From the NCBI RefSeq assembly GCF_000788395.1, contig NZ_CP009888.1:1446001-1510000 (forward strand): a stretch of 64,000 nucleotides of DNA, in the 5' to 3' direction. The notes beneath the pieces were generated by a model. The model had not been told where the DNA came from and searched no databases. It saw nothing but the letters and a program-made list of their open reading frames with translations. Of the stretch, positions 25,806 through 37,455 are shown one piece after another (position 1 is the stretch's first letter; each line of letters starts with the position of its first letter). Origin of the DNA: Pseudoalteromonas piratica. GTDB taxonomy: Bacteria > Pseudomonadota > Gammaproteobacteria > Enterobacterales > Alteromonadaceae. A program made the translations under genes and the position numbers.

Positions 25806-27075
25806 TCTAAAAGACGCCGAGCAGAAGGTATCGTTTGTAGAGGCGGTAAAAGTAGGATTAGGCAACAATCAAGGTGTCTTTTTCCCAAATAGCCTAGTGC
25901 CGCTAAATAATGTTGATGAGTTACTTGAGCTTGATTTTGTCGCACGAAGTAGCAAAGTTTTATCGCATTTTATTGGTGATGAACTACCAGAAAGTACCGT
26001 ACAGCAAATGGTACAAAATGCCTTTAACTTTCCAGCTGAACTGGTAAAAGTTGAAGATAATGTTTACTGCCTTGAGCTGTTTCATGGTCCAACGCTCGCA
26101 TTTAAAGACTTTGGAGGCCGTTTTATGGCGGAGTGCTTGTCGGTATTTAATGAAGGTAACAAAACCACAATTTTAACGGCAACAAGTGGCGACACAGGTG
26201 CTGCTGTGGCACATGCGTTTTACGGCAAAAAAGACATTGATGTGGTGATTTTATACCCGAAAGGTAAAATTTCATTGGCACAGCAAAAACAGTTCACAAC
26301 GCTCGGCAAAAACATTCATTGTTATGCAGTAGATGGCAGCTTTGATGATTGCCAAGCAATGGTAAAACAAGCGTTTCTAGATGATGAAGTAAAACAGCGC
26401 TTGGGCTTAAACTCAGCAAACTCAATCAATATTAGCCGTTTACTTGCGCAAGTATGTTACTACTTTGAAGCGGTGGCGAAATTACCTAAAGCCGAGCGCG
26501 CAAAAGCGCATATTTCGGTGCCAAGTGGTAACTTTGGTAATGTGTGTGCTGCAATGATTGCCGCAAGTTTAGGTTTACCAGTGGCTAAGCTTTCTGCAAC
26601 GACAAACCAAAATGATACTGTGCCGCGCTATTTGGTATCAAAAGAATGGACGCCAAATGCTACGCTAGAATCGTTATCAAATGCGATGGACGTGAGTAAG
26701 CCAAATAACTGGCCGCGCGTGCAGTTTATGCTAGATAACAACTGGTTTAGTTACGATAACTTTTATTCACACAGTGTTGATGAAGCAGAAACGAAAGCGG
26801 TAATGCATGATGTTTATGCTAAAGGTTACTTAGCTGAGCCGCATACAGCGATTGCTTACCAAGGCTTAAAACAAGATTTAGCTGCCGATGGTGTTGGCAT
26901 CTTTTTATCAACCGCTCACCCAGCTAAATTTAAAGAGTCAGTTGAAAACATTCTTTCGATTGAATTAGATATGCCAAAACCACTTGCTGATGCATTAGCA
27001 AAACAGTGTTTAGCAGAAGACCTAGTTAACGACTATCAAGTGCTTCGTGAAAACATTTTGGCAAAACTTGCTTAA
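25792..27075 (+). CDS. thrC: Threonine synthase
   Basis: PLP enzyme that converts O-phosphohomoserine to threonine. The ATG at 25792 (427 residues, like E. coli's 428) follows AGGAG at 25781-25785 inside thrB; GTG at 25789 is too close to it. ELFHGPTLAFKDFGGRFMAE holds the PLP lysine, ILTATSGDTGAAVAHAFYGK the phosphate-binding loop, and ISVPSGNFGNVCAAM the conserved glycine-rich segment. It ends the thr operon, 29 bp before a terminator. Confidence 0.97.
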   Translation: MLLHNLKDAEQKVSFVEAVKVGLGNNQGVFFPNSLVPLNNVDELLELDFVARSSKVLSHFIGDELPESTVQQMVQNAFNFPAELVKVEDNVYCLELFHGPTLAFKDFGGRFMAECLSVFNEGNKTTILTATSGDTGAAVAHAFYGKKDIDVVILYPKGKISLAQQKQFTTLGKNIHCYAVDGSFDDCQAMVKQAFLDDEVKQRLGLNSANSINISRLLAQVCYYFEAVAKLPKAERAKAHISVPSGNFGNVCAAMIAASLGLPVAKLSATTNQNDTVPRYLVSKEWTPNATLESLSNAMDVSKPNNWPRVQFMLDNNWFSYDNFYSHSVDEAETKAVMHDVYAKGYLAEPHTAIAYQGLKQDLAADGVGIFLSTAHPAKFKESVENILSIELDMPKPLADALAKQCLAEDLVNDYQVLRENILAKLA

Positions 27076-27104
27076 ACCTTTTTAATCTGTTGATTGAAAT
27101 ACCC

Positions 27105-27130
27105 AGCCGCTACAAGTTAGCGGCTTTTTT
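27105..27130 (+). terminator. Intrinsic terminator of the thr operon
   Basis: AGCCGCT / AGCGGCT stem, 7-nt loop ACAAGTT, then T6. It closes thrABC. Confidence 0.9.
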
Positions 27131-27169
27131 ATGGCATACTGAAAACAAAAATAACCGACAAAGAAATTT

Positions 27170-27838
27170 ATGACTACTTGGACAGATGTACTCGCTGTTG
27201 AAAAACAACAAGACTACTTTAAAGAAACGCTTGATCATGTTGCCAAAAGGCGCGCAGAGGGAGTTAGTGTATTTCCGCCTGCGGATGAGGTGTTTAATGC
27301 GTTTTCAATCACCGCGTTTGATGATGTGAAAGTAGTGATTTTGGGGCAAGATCCATATCATGGCCCAAATCAAGCACATGGCTTGGCATTTTCAGTAAAG
27401 CCGGGTGTTAAAGCCCCCCCATCTTTGGCTAACATGTATAAAGAATTAGAAACTGATATTGATGGCTTTGTTACACCAAATCATGGTTATTTGCAGTCGT
27501 GGGCGGAACAAGGAGTATTGTTGCTTAATACAGTATTAACCGTTGAACAGGGTCAAGCACACTCCCACAAAATGCTTGGTTGGGAGACCTTTACTGATCG
27601 CGTAATTGCAGCATTAAATGAACATGCTGAAGGTGTTGTATTTTTGTTATGGGGAGCCCATGCGCAAAAGAAAGGACGACGCATCGACACCACAAAGCAT
27701 GTTGTATTTAATGGGCCACACCCATCACCGCTTTCCGCTTATCGCGGTTTTTTTGGATGTAAGCACTTCTCTAAGGCCAATGATGCATTGATTGGTATGG
27801 GTAAAACTCCGATTAATTGGCACTTAAATAACATCTAA
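27170..27838 (+). CDS. ung: Uracil-DNA glycosylase
   Basis: Family 1 UDG that removes uracil from DNA at the start of base-excision repair. The 222 residues are close to E. coli Ung (229). The catalytic water-activating motif is [18 protein letters not shown], the Phe-stacking segment follows, [14 protein letters not shown] is the mid motif, and [21 protein letters not shown] contains the catalytic His and the DNA-intercalating loop. The next gene starts 2 bp after its stop and is probably cotranscribed. Confidence 0.97.
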   Translation: MTTWTDVLAVEKQQDYFKETLDHVAKRRAEGVSVFPPADEVFNAFSITAFDDVKVVILGQDPYHGPNQAHGLAFSVKPGVKAPPSLANMYKELETDIDGFVTPNHGYLQSWAEQGVLLLNTVLTVEQGQAHSHKMLGWETFTDRVIAALNEHAEGVVFLLWGAHAQKKGRRIDTTKHVVFNGPHPSPLSAYRGFFGCKHFSKANDALIGMGKTPINWHLNNI

Positions 27839-27840
27839 AT

Positions 27841-28908
27841 ATGCTAAAAAAACACCTTATCAAGCACCTTGGCTTATGGTTGCTTTTTTTTACAGGAAGT
27901 TGTTTTGCTGCTGAGCCGGAATTGTTTATCGATCGAGATTGGCTTAAAACGCAATCAGGTGAGTGGGTAAATGGCGAGATCATTTCATTTTATGATGGCA
28001 AAGTAGAGTTTGATTCAGATGAGTTTGGTCTTCAATTGATTGATGCTGATGATGTCAGTGAAATACGCTCACAGTATGCGTTTAGTGTGAGGCTCAATGC
28101 AGGTCGTATTTATACTGGGCGCTTAGAGCTTAGCAATGATGTTTTACAGATCCATCAAGGATTAAAAAGTGAGCGTGTCTATTTTAGTAATGTACTTACT
28201 ATGGTGCCCTTTGGGGAGAGCAGGATAAGTTTATGGTCAGGCTCGGTCAATTTAGGAGCAAATTTTCGCCGCGGAAATATAAAGCAAAACGATACTAACT
28301 TAAGAGTGCAGTTAAAAAGGCGCAGCAATTTAAACCGTTTAAGGCTTGACTATTTAGTTAACCGAAGCGAACGCACTAATTCGCAGGGGGATAAAGAAAC
28401 AACCGTTGATAATCAGCGACTCAACCTGAGTTTAGATTGGTTCTTTGCTAACAATGTGTTTGTGCGTGCTTTTGAGTATGAATACTTTTCTGACCCGTTT
28501 AGTAATATCGAAGAGCGTGCCACTTATGGTGTTGGTTTGGGTTATCACTTGTATGATACTAACACCTTAGACTGGAGTATCAGTGGTGGTCCAAGTTATC
28601 AAAATACTTTATTTTCATCGGATAACCGCCGTGAAACTTCAGGCGCATTAACTCTCGGTATGCTACTTGATTGGGAGTTGTCTAAGCGCCTAGATTTTAA
28701 GTTTGATTATCAGGTTCAGTTTTTGCGAGAAGAAGTGGGCGGGCGCCAACATACGCTGAAAACAGGCTTTGATGTCGAGCTCACAAAAAATTTCGAAATG
28801 GATTTACTCTTTTACGTTGAGCGTAATGATAATCCAACATCGAGTAATGGGTTAACAGCAGATAAGAATGACTATCAAATCATTGTCAGTGTAGGCTATG
28901 AGTTTTAA
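27841..28908 (+). CDS. DUF481 family outer-membrane protein with extra N-terminal domain
   Basis: A 355-residue secreted protein. The signal peptide (about 1-23) ends TGSCFAAEPE, perhaps with cleavage after SCFA. Residues 24-130 form an added beta-rich domain in two similar halves (WVNGEIISFYDGKVEFDSDEF and IYTGRLELSNDVLQI). From about 132, SGSVNLGANFRRGNIKQNDT begins the DUF481 beta-barrel-like domain with alternating aromatic strands, ending YQIIVSVGYEF. A terminal Phe is typical of outer-membrane barrels. Function unknown. It follows ung by 2 bp. A second DUF481 gene starts at 63376. Confidence 0.82.
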   Translation: MLKKHLIKHLGLWLLFFTGSCFAAEPELFIDRDWLKTQSGEWVNGEIISFYDGKVEFDSDEFGLQLIDADDVSEIRSQYAFSVRLNAGRIYTGRLELSNDVLQIHQGLKSERVYFSNVLTMVPFGESRISLWSGSVNLGANFRRGNIKQNDTNLRVQLKRRSNLNRLRLDYLVNRSERTNSQGDKETTVDNQRLNLSLDWFFANNVFVRAFEYEYFSDPFSNIEERATYGVGLGYHLYDTNTLDWSISGGPSYQNTLFSSDNRRETSGALTLGMLLDWELSKRLDFKFDYQVQFLREEVGGRQHTLKTGFDVELTKNFEMDLLFYVERNDNPTSSNGLTADKNDYQIIVSVGYEF

Positions 28909-28919
28909 CTAGCAAAAAT

Positions 28920-28941
28920 AAAGGCTCAAAAGAGCCTTTAT
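28920..28941. terminator. Bidirectional terminator between the DUF481 and DUF3545 genes
   Basis: AAAGGCTC / GAGCCTTT stem with AAAA loop; A-rich left flank and T-rich right flank serve both convergent genes. Confidence 0.8.
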
Positions 28942-28952
28942 TAAGATATTTG

Positions 28953-29138
28953 TTAGATAACTAAGTCATCTAAATCAATGTCATCTAGCGAACCGTATTC
29001 TTCCAGTTCTTTTTTCAGTCTATGTCTTTCCTTTAACGCTTCAATTTCACGCCATTTGCGCTTTTTCCCTTTAGAAGAGGTTTTTGTTGTTGGTTCAGGA
29101 CGTTCTAATATTGCAAAAATATCTTCGATGCTATCCAT
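28953..29138 (-). CDS. DUF3545 family small protein
   Basis: A 61-residue basic-then-acidic protein. RKWREIEALKERHRLKKELEEY is the DUF3545 core shared by small Alteromonadales and Vibrio proteins; the tail is acidic (DDIDLDDLVI). The ATG at 29138 is preceded by an ideal AGGAGG seven bases upstream, which decides against the longer frame open to 29255. No function is known; it is cytoplasmic and probably nucleic acid- or protein-binding by charge only. Confidence 0.8.
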   Translation of the reverse strand: MDSIEDIFAILERPEPTTKTSSKGKKRKWREIEALKERHRLKKELEEYGSLDDIDLDDLVI

Positions 29139-29266
29139 GGTATCCTCCTGTGGATTTTTTAACCTCGGCATAAGAAATATCATAACTCGTCTAAAAATAA
29201 AACTAATATGTTTAGCTTTTGTTAAAAAATAATGAAGGTTTTTCGACTTGATCAAACAAGGAGGAA

Positions 29267-29289
29267 ACAGCTACCAAACAGGTAGCTGT
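29267..29289 (-). terminator. Hairpin downstream of pgi
   Basis: ACAGCTACC / GGTAGCTGT, a 9-bp stem with an AAACA loop, just past the pgi stop on the minus strand, followed there by TTTCC. The T-tract is short. Confidence 0.65.
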
Positions 29290-29296
29290 TAGGGTA

Positions 29297-30910
29297 TTAA
29301 TTTGTAAGTGTTTTTAGTAGATGAGCTGTTGAAGGGTCGAGCTGTTCATAATTTTGGGACGCCATCGCATCAAGTACTTGGTTGCCAAGCTGTTTGCCAA
29401 GTTCAACACCCCATTGGTCATAACTATTAATGCCAAATAACACGCCTTGCACAAATACTTTGTGTTCATAAAAAGCTAAAAGTGCGCCAAGTGAACGAGG
29501 TGATAAATCATCAATTAGTAATGTATTTGAGCCTTTATTGCCCGGCATCACTTTATGAGGCGCAAGCGCATTGACTTCTTCTTTACTTAATCCTTGTGCA
29601 GCTAATTCGGATTCAGCTTGCGCTAGGCTTTTACCTTGCAGTAGCGCTTGGCTTTGACCAAGGCAATTAGCAATCATTGCTTTATGGTGTTGTTGATAAC
29701 TACTTTCACCAATACGAGGCAAAATAAAATCAATCATCGCACTTTGCTTTCCTTGATGCAGCAATTGCATAAATGAATGTTGGCAGTTTGTGCCCTCAGC
29801 ACCCCACAATATTGGGCCTGATAGTTCAATCGATTCACCCGCAAGGTTCACGCTCTTACCATTACTTTCCATATCAAGCTGTTGTAAATACGCTGGTAAT
29901 GTTTTTAATGCGTGGCCATAAGGTAGCACTAGTAGGTTATTTTCACCTAAATACTGTTGTTGCCAGTAGCCAATGATGGCGGCAATGATTGGTAAGTTTT
30001 GCGATTCTGGAGCTGTTAGAAAGTGTTGATCAAGATTTGCAGCACCTTCAAGTAAGGCTTCAAAATTGGCTTTACCAATTTTCAATGCAAGCGGTAGCGC
30101 TATGGTTGACCAAACTGAGTATCGGCCACCAATAAAATCCCATAGCGGGAAGATCATCTCGTCACTAAATCCTGCTTGCTTTGCCAGTTCAGGTTTAGCA
30201 GTTAGCGCAATCCACTGTTTGGCAATCGCTGTATCTGACATGGTTTTTTTAAACCAGTCCATAACGGCTTGCATGTTAAGCTGGGTTTCGGCTGTAGTCC
30301 ACGATTTTGACGCTACTACAATCAAAGTGGTTTCCGCATTGAGCTTTGCCAGCGTATGCTTAATTTGTTGGCCATCAATGTTGGCAAGGTAGTGCACATT
30401 GATGTCATTCACATGGCTATCAACTAATGCGGCTTCTAACATTTTTGGACCAAAAAAAGATCCGCCAATACCAATGCTGATTACATCAGTAATGGCTTTT
30501 TCAGTTGCACCAGTGATTTTATTTTGTTCGAAACGCGAAACAAAGTCAAGCAACCTTGCTTTTGTTGATTCGATTTCTTGTGCCACCTTAGGCAAATTTT
30601 TGGCTAGCTGAGTAGTATCACGTAGCGCTGTATGCAGCACTGCACGTTGTTCCGTTGTGTTAACCAACTCACCACTAAATTGCGCGTCTCGTTGCTTTTT
30701 TAATTGCTTAAGCTTAGAAACTTCAATTAAATCATTCAGGATGGATTGATCGATTGCTTGCTTGGCAAAGTCGAGAGTTAAACCTGCCGCACTCAGCGTA
30801 AATTCACTTGCACGGTTAGGCTGCGAATCAAAAAGAGCCATAATTTGGCTCTTTTTAATATTCTCAGCAGCATGGGTTAGTTGCGTATGCAACTGCGCTA
30901 AGGTGGTCAT
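29297..30910 (-). CDS. pgi: Glucose-6-phosphate isomerase
   Basis: Interconverts glucose 6-phosphate and fructose 6-phosphate. It is 537 residues (E. coli 549). Sugar-isomerase signatures are VISIGIGGSFFGPKMLEAAL, VVASKSWTTAETQLNMQAV, FWDFIGGRYSVWSTIALPL-like DFIGGRYSVWS, and ESNGKSVN with the catalytic Glu-Ser-Asn-Gly. The C-terminal GINSYDQWGVELGKQL contains the catalytic Lys. It lies 14 bp after tal on the same strand, pairing glycolysis with the pentose phosphate pathway in one unit. Confidence 0.97.
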   Translation of the reverse strand: MTTLAQLHTQLTHAAENIKKSQIMALFDSQPNRASEFTLSAAGLTLDFAKQAIDQSILNDLIEVSKLKQLKKQRDAQFSGELVNTTEQRAVLHTALRDTTQLAKNLPKVAQEIESTKARLLDFVSRFEQNKITGATEKAITDVISIGIGGSFFGPKMLEAALVDSHVNDINVHYLANIDGQQIKHTLAKLNAETTLIVVASKSWTTAETQLNMQAVMDWFKKTMSDTAIAKQWIALTAKPELAKQAGFSDEMIFPLWDFIGGRYSVWSTIALPLALKIGKANFEALLEGAANLDQHFLTAPESQNLPIIAAIIGYWQQQYLGENNLLVLPYGHALKTLPAYLQQLDMESNGKSVNLAGESIELSGPILWGAEGTNCQHSFMQLLHQGKQSAMIDFILPRIGESSYQQHHKAMIANCLGQSQALLQGKSLAQAESELAAQGLSKEEVNALAPHKVMPGNKGSNTLLIDDLSPRSLGALLAFYEHKVFVQGVLFGINSYDQWGVELGKQLGNQVLDAMASQNYEQLDPSTAHLLKTLTN

Positions 30911-30924
30911 AAACCGTTTATTCC

Positions 30925-31875
30925 TTATAGGTTTGCAAAACGTGTTTCAAGTTCGATTTGTGCTTCGGCAAACGAGCGAATGCCTTCAGCAAGTTTTTCC
31001 GTTGCCATCGCATCTTGGTTGTGCTGCCAGCGGAACTCATTTTCTGTTAATGGTGCTGGTTTTGGTAATACTTCCGTTGGTTTCTCTAACGGATGAACCT
31101 CAGCATCTGTAAGTTCTGCAAGTTCAGTTAACAACGCTGGGCTAATGGTTAAACGGTCACAGCCAGTTAGTGCTAAAATCTCACCAGTATTGCGGAAGCT
31201 CGCACCCATTACGATTGTCTCGTAACCATGTGTTTTATAGAAATTATAAATGCTACGAACTGATTGTACACCTGGATCGTCAAGTGCTGATTCTGGCTTT
31301 GGCATACCATTTTTAACATGCCAATCTAAAATACGGCCAACGAATGGTGAAATTAAGAAGACATTAGCATCTGCACACGCTTTGGCTTGGGCTTCAGAGA
31401 AAAGTAGTGTTAAGTTACACTTAATACCTTCTTTTTCTAATTGCTCAGCCGCCTTAATACCTTCCCACGTAGAAGCAATTTTGATTAGAATTTTATTTGT
31501 ATCAACACCAACTTCTCGGTAAAGCGTAAGCAAGGCTTTTGCTTTTGCAATGGTGGCTTCTGTGTTAAACGATAGGCGAGCATCAACCTCAGTCGAAATG
31601 TAACCAGGTACAACTTCGCTAATTTCTTTACCTAATAATACAGAAAAGTAGTCACACGCTAACGCTACTTGTAGTTCGCTATTTGATTCATTTGCTTTTG
31701 CATAAGCAAGTGCTTGTTGAAGAAGTGGCTGATATGCTTCAATCTCACTGGCTTTTAAAAGTAGCGAAGGATTGGTTGTTGCATCTTCAGGTTGGTGTGC
31801 TTTGATTGCTGCGATATCACCAGTATCAGCAACAATGGTCGATTGGGCTTTTAAAGCCGCTAAAATTTGTGTCAT
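30925..31875 (-). CDS. tal: Transaldolase
   Basis: Class I transaldolase of the non-oxidative pentose phosphate pathway. The 316 residues match E. coli TalB (317). [15 protein letters not shown] is the first signature and [19 protein letters not shown] contains the Schiff-base lysine; [18 protein letters not shown] and [12 protein letters not shown] are also conserved. GAGG precedes the ATG. It is first in a tal-pgi unit. Confidence 0.97.
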   Translation of the reverse strand: MTQILAALKAQSTIVADTGDIAAIKAHQPEDATTNPSLLLKASEIEAYQPLLQQALAYAKANESNSELQVALACDYFSVLLGKEISEVVPGYISTEVDARLSFNTEATIAKAKALLTLYREVGVDTNKILIKIASTWEGIKAAEQLEKEGIKCNLTLLFSEAQAKACADANVFLISPFVGRILDWHVKNGMPKPESALDDPGVQSVRSIYNFYKTHGYETIVMGASFRNTGEILALTGCDRLTISPALLTELAELTDAEVHPLEKPTEVLPKPAPLTENEFRWQHNQDAMATEKLAEGIRSFAEAQIELETRFANL

Positions 31876-32160
31876 GGTTTACCTCATTCCTAATTTCAAG
31901 GTAATAAAAATAGCGCGTTAGCTAAAGGCTGTTTGTCTTTTTATGCGAAAAACGCTTAAAAGATTACTAGAGCTTTCAGTTTAGCTTAAAGATGAATCAT
32001 TAAAGCTAGATGACAAGTATTTGGGAAAGGTCAAATGTCCGTAACATCGAGTTTACGCTACTCCTAGCGAAGAAAAATCCATCGAAAACTAACTAACAGG
32101 TGATTTTTATTACAAGAAATGTTGAAATTACCTTAATACAACGACAAGTCAATAGTAATT

Positions 32161-32940
32161 ATGATCACTGTAATATCACCCGCTAAAAATTTAGACTACG
32201 AAACACCTGCACCGAACAAAAACCATACTCAACCAGAGTTATTAAGTCATAGCCAAGAGTTGATTGAAGTATGCCGAACGCTTTCTGCGCAAGACTTATC
32301 AAGTTTGATGAAAATCAGCGATAAGCTGGCAGGCTTAAATGTGGCACGATTTACCGAGTGGCAAACACCGTTCAATACCGACAATGCAAAACAAGCTATT
32401 TTTGCGTTTAATGGCGATGTTTATGTTGGTTTAGATGCAGCAACCTTGAGTGATAGTGCGCTTGAGTATGCGCAATCGCATTTACGCATACTGTCAGGGT
32501 TGTATGGTATTTTGAAACCGCTTGATTTAATGATGGCGTATCGTTTAGAAATGGGCACCAAGCTGGCTAATCCGCGTGGTTCAAATTTATATCAGTTTTG
32601 GGGAACCGTTATTGCTGAAAAACTAAACCAAGTTTTTGCAGAGCAAAATACCTCTACATTAGTCAATTTAGCATCCAATGAATATTTTAAAGCGGTGGAT
32701 AAAAAAGCGCTTAAAGGTGAGATAATTACGCCAGTATTCAAAGATTGCAAAAATGGCCAATATAAAGTGATTAGCTTTTATGCCAAAAAAGCGCGAGGCT
32801 TAATGGCGCGTTATATTATGGAACAGCAAGTAACGACAATGGATAAGCTATTAGCGTTTGACAGTGCCGGTTATTACTTCAGTGAAGAGCACACTAAAAA
32901 AGCCAATGAACCGGTATTTTTAAGAGCAGAGCAAGTGTAA
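32161..32940 (+). CDS. yaaA: Peroxide stress protein YaaA
   Basis: DUF328/UPF0246 protein, 259 residues (E. coli YaaA 258). [55 protein letters not shown] and [21 protein letters not shown] are family hallmarks. In E. coli, YaaA is OxyR-induced, lowers free intracellular iron during hydrogen peroxide stress and binds DNA. No OxyR site is evident to me in the 285-bp upstream gap. Monocistronic. Confidence 0.95.
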   Translation: MITVISPAKNLDYETPAPNKNHTQPELLSHSQELIEVCRTLSAQDLSSLMKISDKLAGLNVARFTEWQTPFNTDNAKQAIFAFNGDVYVGLDAATLSDSALEYAQSHLRILSGLYGILKPLDLMMAYRLEMGTKLANPRGSNLYQFWGTVIAEKLNQVFAEQNTSTLVNLASNEYFKAVDKKALKGEIITPVFKDCKNGQYKVISFYAKKARGLMARYIMEQQVTTMDKLLAFDSAGYYFSEEHTKKANEPVFLRAEQV

Positions 32941-32974
32941 AAGCTATTCTGTTGCTGAAAAATAGCGACAGACG

Positions 32975-33826
32975 CTAACTTGATACAACTTGGTTTCTTC
33001 CCTGTTGTTTGGCTTTGTATAGACGTTGATCAGCAATATCAATCAACGTCTCAAGCTTTGGGGTAACTGGGTTGAACTCAACAACGCCGATCGAAACTGT
33101 CATTGTAAATGATACTTCGGGTAATTGAATGACTGTATCTGCGAGTTTTTGTCGCAGTTGCTCTGCTTTTTCGGTTGCCGATGACAGGGCAATATGGGGC
33201 AAGAGTAATATAAATTCTTCACCACCCCAACGGGCAAATAAGTCAGACTCACGCGAGCTTTTTTCCATCAGTGAACTGAACTCAACTAAAGCTAAATCAC
33301 CTACATTGTGCCCGTATTGATCGTTAATTTTTTTAAAGTGATCGATATCGAATAATAAAATACAAAATCGTGGTTTTTCGCTTTGCAGTATTTCTTTCAC
33401 CTTATCCGTGAAGTAGCGGCGTGTATAAGCGCCGGTGAGGGGATCTGTTGTAGCAAGTTTTACTAGGGCATTCTTTTGCGTTTCTTGTTTTTTAAGCCAC
33501 AGAGTGATGCCGTAAACAATCATTAGCAGCCCGATAATTTGAAAGATATCTTCAATTACAATCGTGATGATTTTTGGAAACTCAAATAGCTCATCAAGCG
33601 CATCAATATAAATAGCGGTAAACAGTATTGAAAAGCCAACAAATAGAATCTGATTCGAGCGTTCACCTTGTTTAAATTTTTTTAAATTAACAATACAGGT
33701 TAGCACTGTCCCTGCCATTATAAATTCAGAGACAAAGCTGATGACATCAATGTTGGTTACAGTGGGAAATAACCAAAAAGAAATCAATGGAAGCAAAAAA
33801 AATAAAGCTAACACCAAAATTAACAT
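32975..33826 (-). CDS. Membrane-anchored GGDEF diguanylate cyclase
   Basis: A 283-residue inner-membrane protein. Four hydrophobic segments occupy residues 1-115 with little periplasmic sequence. The GGDEF domain follows (about 128-283): DPLTGAYTRRYF, FDIDHFKKINDQYGHNVGD, and the active-site RWGGEEFILLLP with an intact GGEEF. It probably makes cyclic-di-GMP. No RxxD inhibitory site is obvious five residues before GGEEF. Together with the HD-GYP protein at 8949 the window encodes both synthesis and breakdown of c-di-GMP. Confidence 0.92.
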   Translation of the reverse strand: MLILVLALFFLLPLISFWLFPTVTNIDVISFVSEFIMAGTVLTCIVNLKKFKQGERSNQILFVGFSILFTAIYIDALDELFEFPKIITIVIEDIFQIIGLLMIVYGITLWLKKQETQKNALVKLATTDPLTGAYTRRYFTDKVKEILQSEKPRFCILLFDIDHFKKINDQYGHNVGDLALVEFSSLMEKSSRESDLFARWGGEEFILLLPHIALSSATEKAEQLRQKLADTVIQLPEVSFTMTVSIGVVEFNPVTPKLETLIDIADQRLYKAKQQGRNQVVSS

Positions 33827-33897
33827 TATTAGAGTGGATTAATGTGTTTGTATAAGTATTGACCTTTTGCCTTACATTAACAAGTTAGGAACTTTCT

Positions 33898-34827
33898 CTA
33901 AATAGTGTCCTTGCTAAATTCAAGCGTTTGTGCAAGTTGGTTGTATACGGTGAAATGACCTGGTAATAGCTTTGTGAATTTAACTTTTTCTAAATGTTGT
34001 TTTGCCTGTTTTGGATTACTTTGCGCAGCGTTGATTTCTGCTAAACGTAGCTGAAAAATAGAATAATTCGGACTATCTTCACTTGTAAAGTGGGTCACTG
34101 CATCACGGTATGTGTCATTTGCTAATTGAAGTTGGCCAACTAATTGATAGGTGCGTGCTAAATTGCCAATTGCCATGGTGATGTCTTCAGAATAACCAAG
34201 CTGCTTAGCCCAAAAAATAGCACTCTTACGATGAGGTATGGATTCTAATAATTGGCTTTGTGAGTATAGTGCGTTGGCTAAGTTACCATAAATCTCATGC
34301 TGTAGTTTTGCATCTTTGCTTTTTTTATATTGTTGCGCAAGGCGGCTAAACATTTGTACAGCTTTGTCTTTGTTGCCAAAGACCATTTCTAAATTAGCTA
34401 ATTCAACTTTTCTCAGTGGGTTAGGAAAACTGTCAGAGGTTGCTGTAACAAGCGCAATGGCTTTTTTTGCGTATTGTTGCGCTTTATCTTTTTCGCCGTA
34501 AATACCTAACGCTTTTGAGGCATAGAAATAAAGTTGAGTTTGGAAAGTAATCGGGTGTGTGTGCTCAACATTAATATACTCTTCTGTGATTTTTTTTAGC
34601 GGTAATAAACTGGTTGTTTCATAGAGAAAATCAAGATAGTGCGCAGTGATAAAATACCAATCTGTACTGAATTGAGCGTATTCACTTTGCAAGGTTAAAA
34701 TTTTCTCACTGCATTTAGAAACGGGAAGTTCAACACACATATCTTCAAAGTTATGCATGTTATCGGCTGATTGAATGGTGTTACTTAAAAGCAGTAAGCT
34801 TGCAATGAGGCAGTTTAGTATTTTCAT
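33898..34827 (-). CDS. Secreted TPR-repeat protein (paralogue A)
   Basis: A 309-residue protein with a signal peptide (about 1-20, LIASLLLLSNTIQSA) and helical TPR-like repeats to the end, for example KVELANLEMVFGNKDKAVQM and HEIYGNLANALYSQSQLLES. Two cysteines near the mature N-terminus (DMCVELPVSKC) could form a disulfide in the periplasm. It is clearly paralogous to the protein at 38526-39491, with matching order, length and the shared EIYGNLA / ELYGNLA motif. Function unknown; it is divergent from the GH63-like gene by 166 bp. Confidence 0.78.
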   Translation of the reverse strand: MKILNCLIASLLLLSNTIQSADNMHNFEDMCVELPVSKCSEKILTLQSEYAQFSTDWYFITAHYLDFLYETTSLLPLKKITEEYINVEHTHPITFQTQLYFYASKALGIYGEKDKAQQYAKKAIALVTATSDSFPNPLRKVELANLEMVFGNKDKAVQMFSRLAQQYKKSKDAKLQHEIYGNLANALYSQSQLLESIPHRKSAIFWAKQLGYSEDITMAIGNLARTYQLVGQLQLANDTYRDAVTHFTSEDSPNYSIFQLRLAEINAAQSNPKQAKQHLEKVKFTKLLPGHFTVYNQLAQTLEFSKDTI

Positions 34828-34978
34828 TATTTTTATTATTTCATTTCTAGGCCAACTACTTTGGCATCAGTGCTATTCTAGAAATTCCTGCCTTGCTCTT
34901 CAATTGATTTTTATTTGCAAGCATATTGGTGGAAAATTGTTTTCCCTAGAGTTTTATGGATAATGTATACAAAAATAA

Positions 34979-37387
<2,409 letters not shown>

Positions 37388-37455
37388 AAATATACTTGTT
37401 CAGTTTTCGGTTGAGTGAAATGTTAGCCTTGGTTACGCTTGGCTAAAATCACCAA

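Noticed and set aside
32943..32968. Possible hairpin GCTATT / AATAGC between yaaA and the GGDEF gene.
   Set aside because: Only six weak pairs with a long loop and no T-run; not enough to call a terminator.
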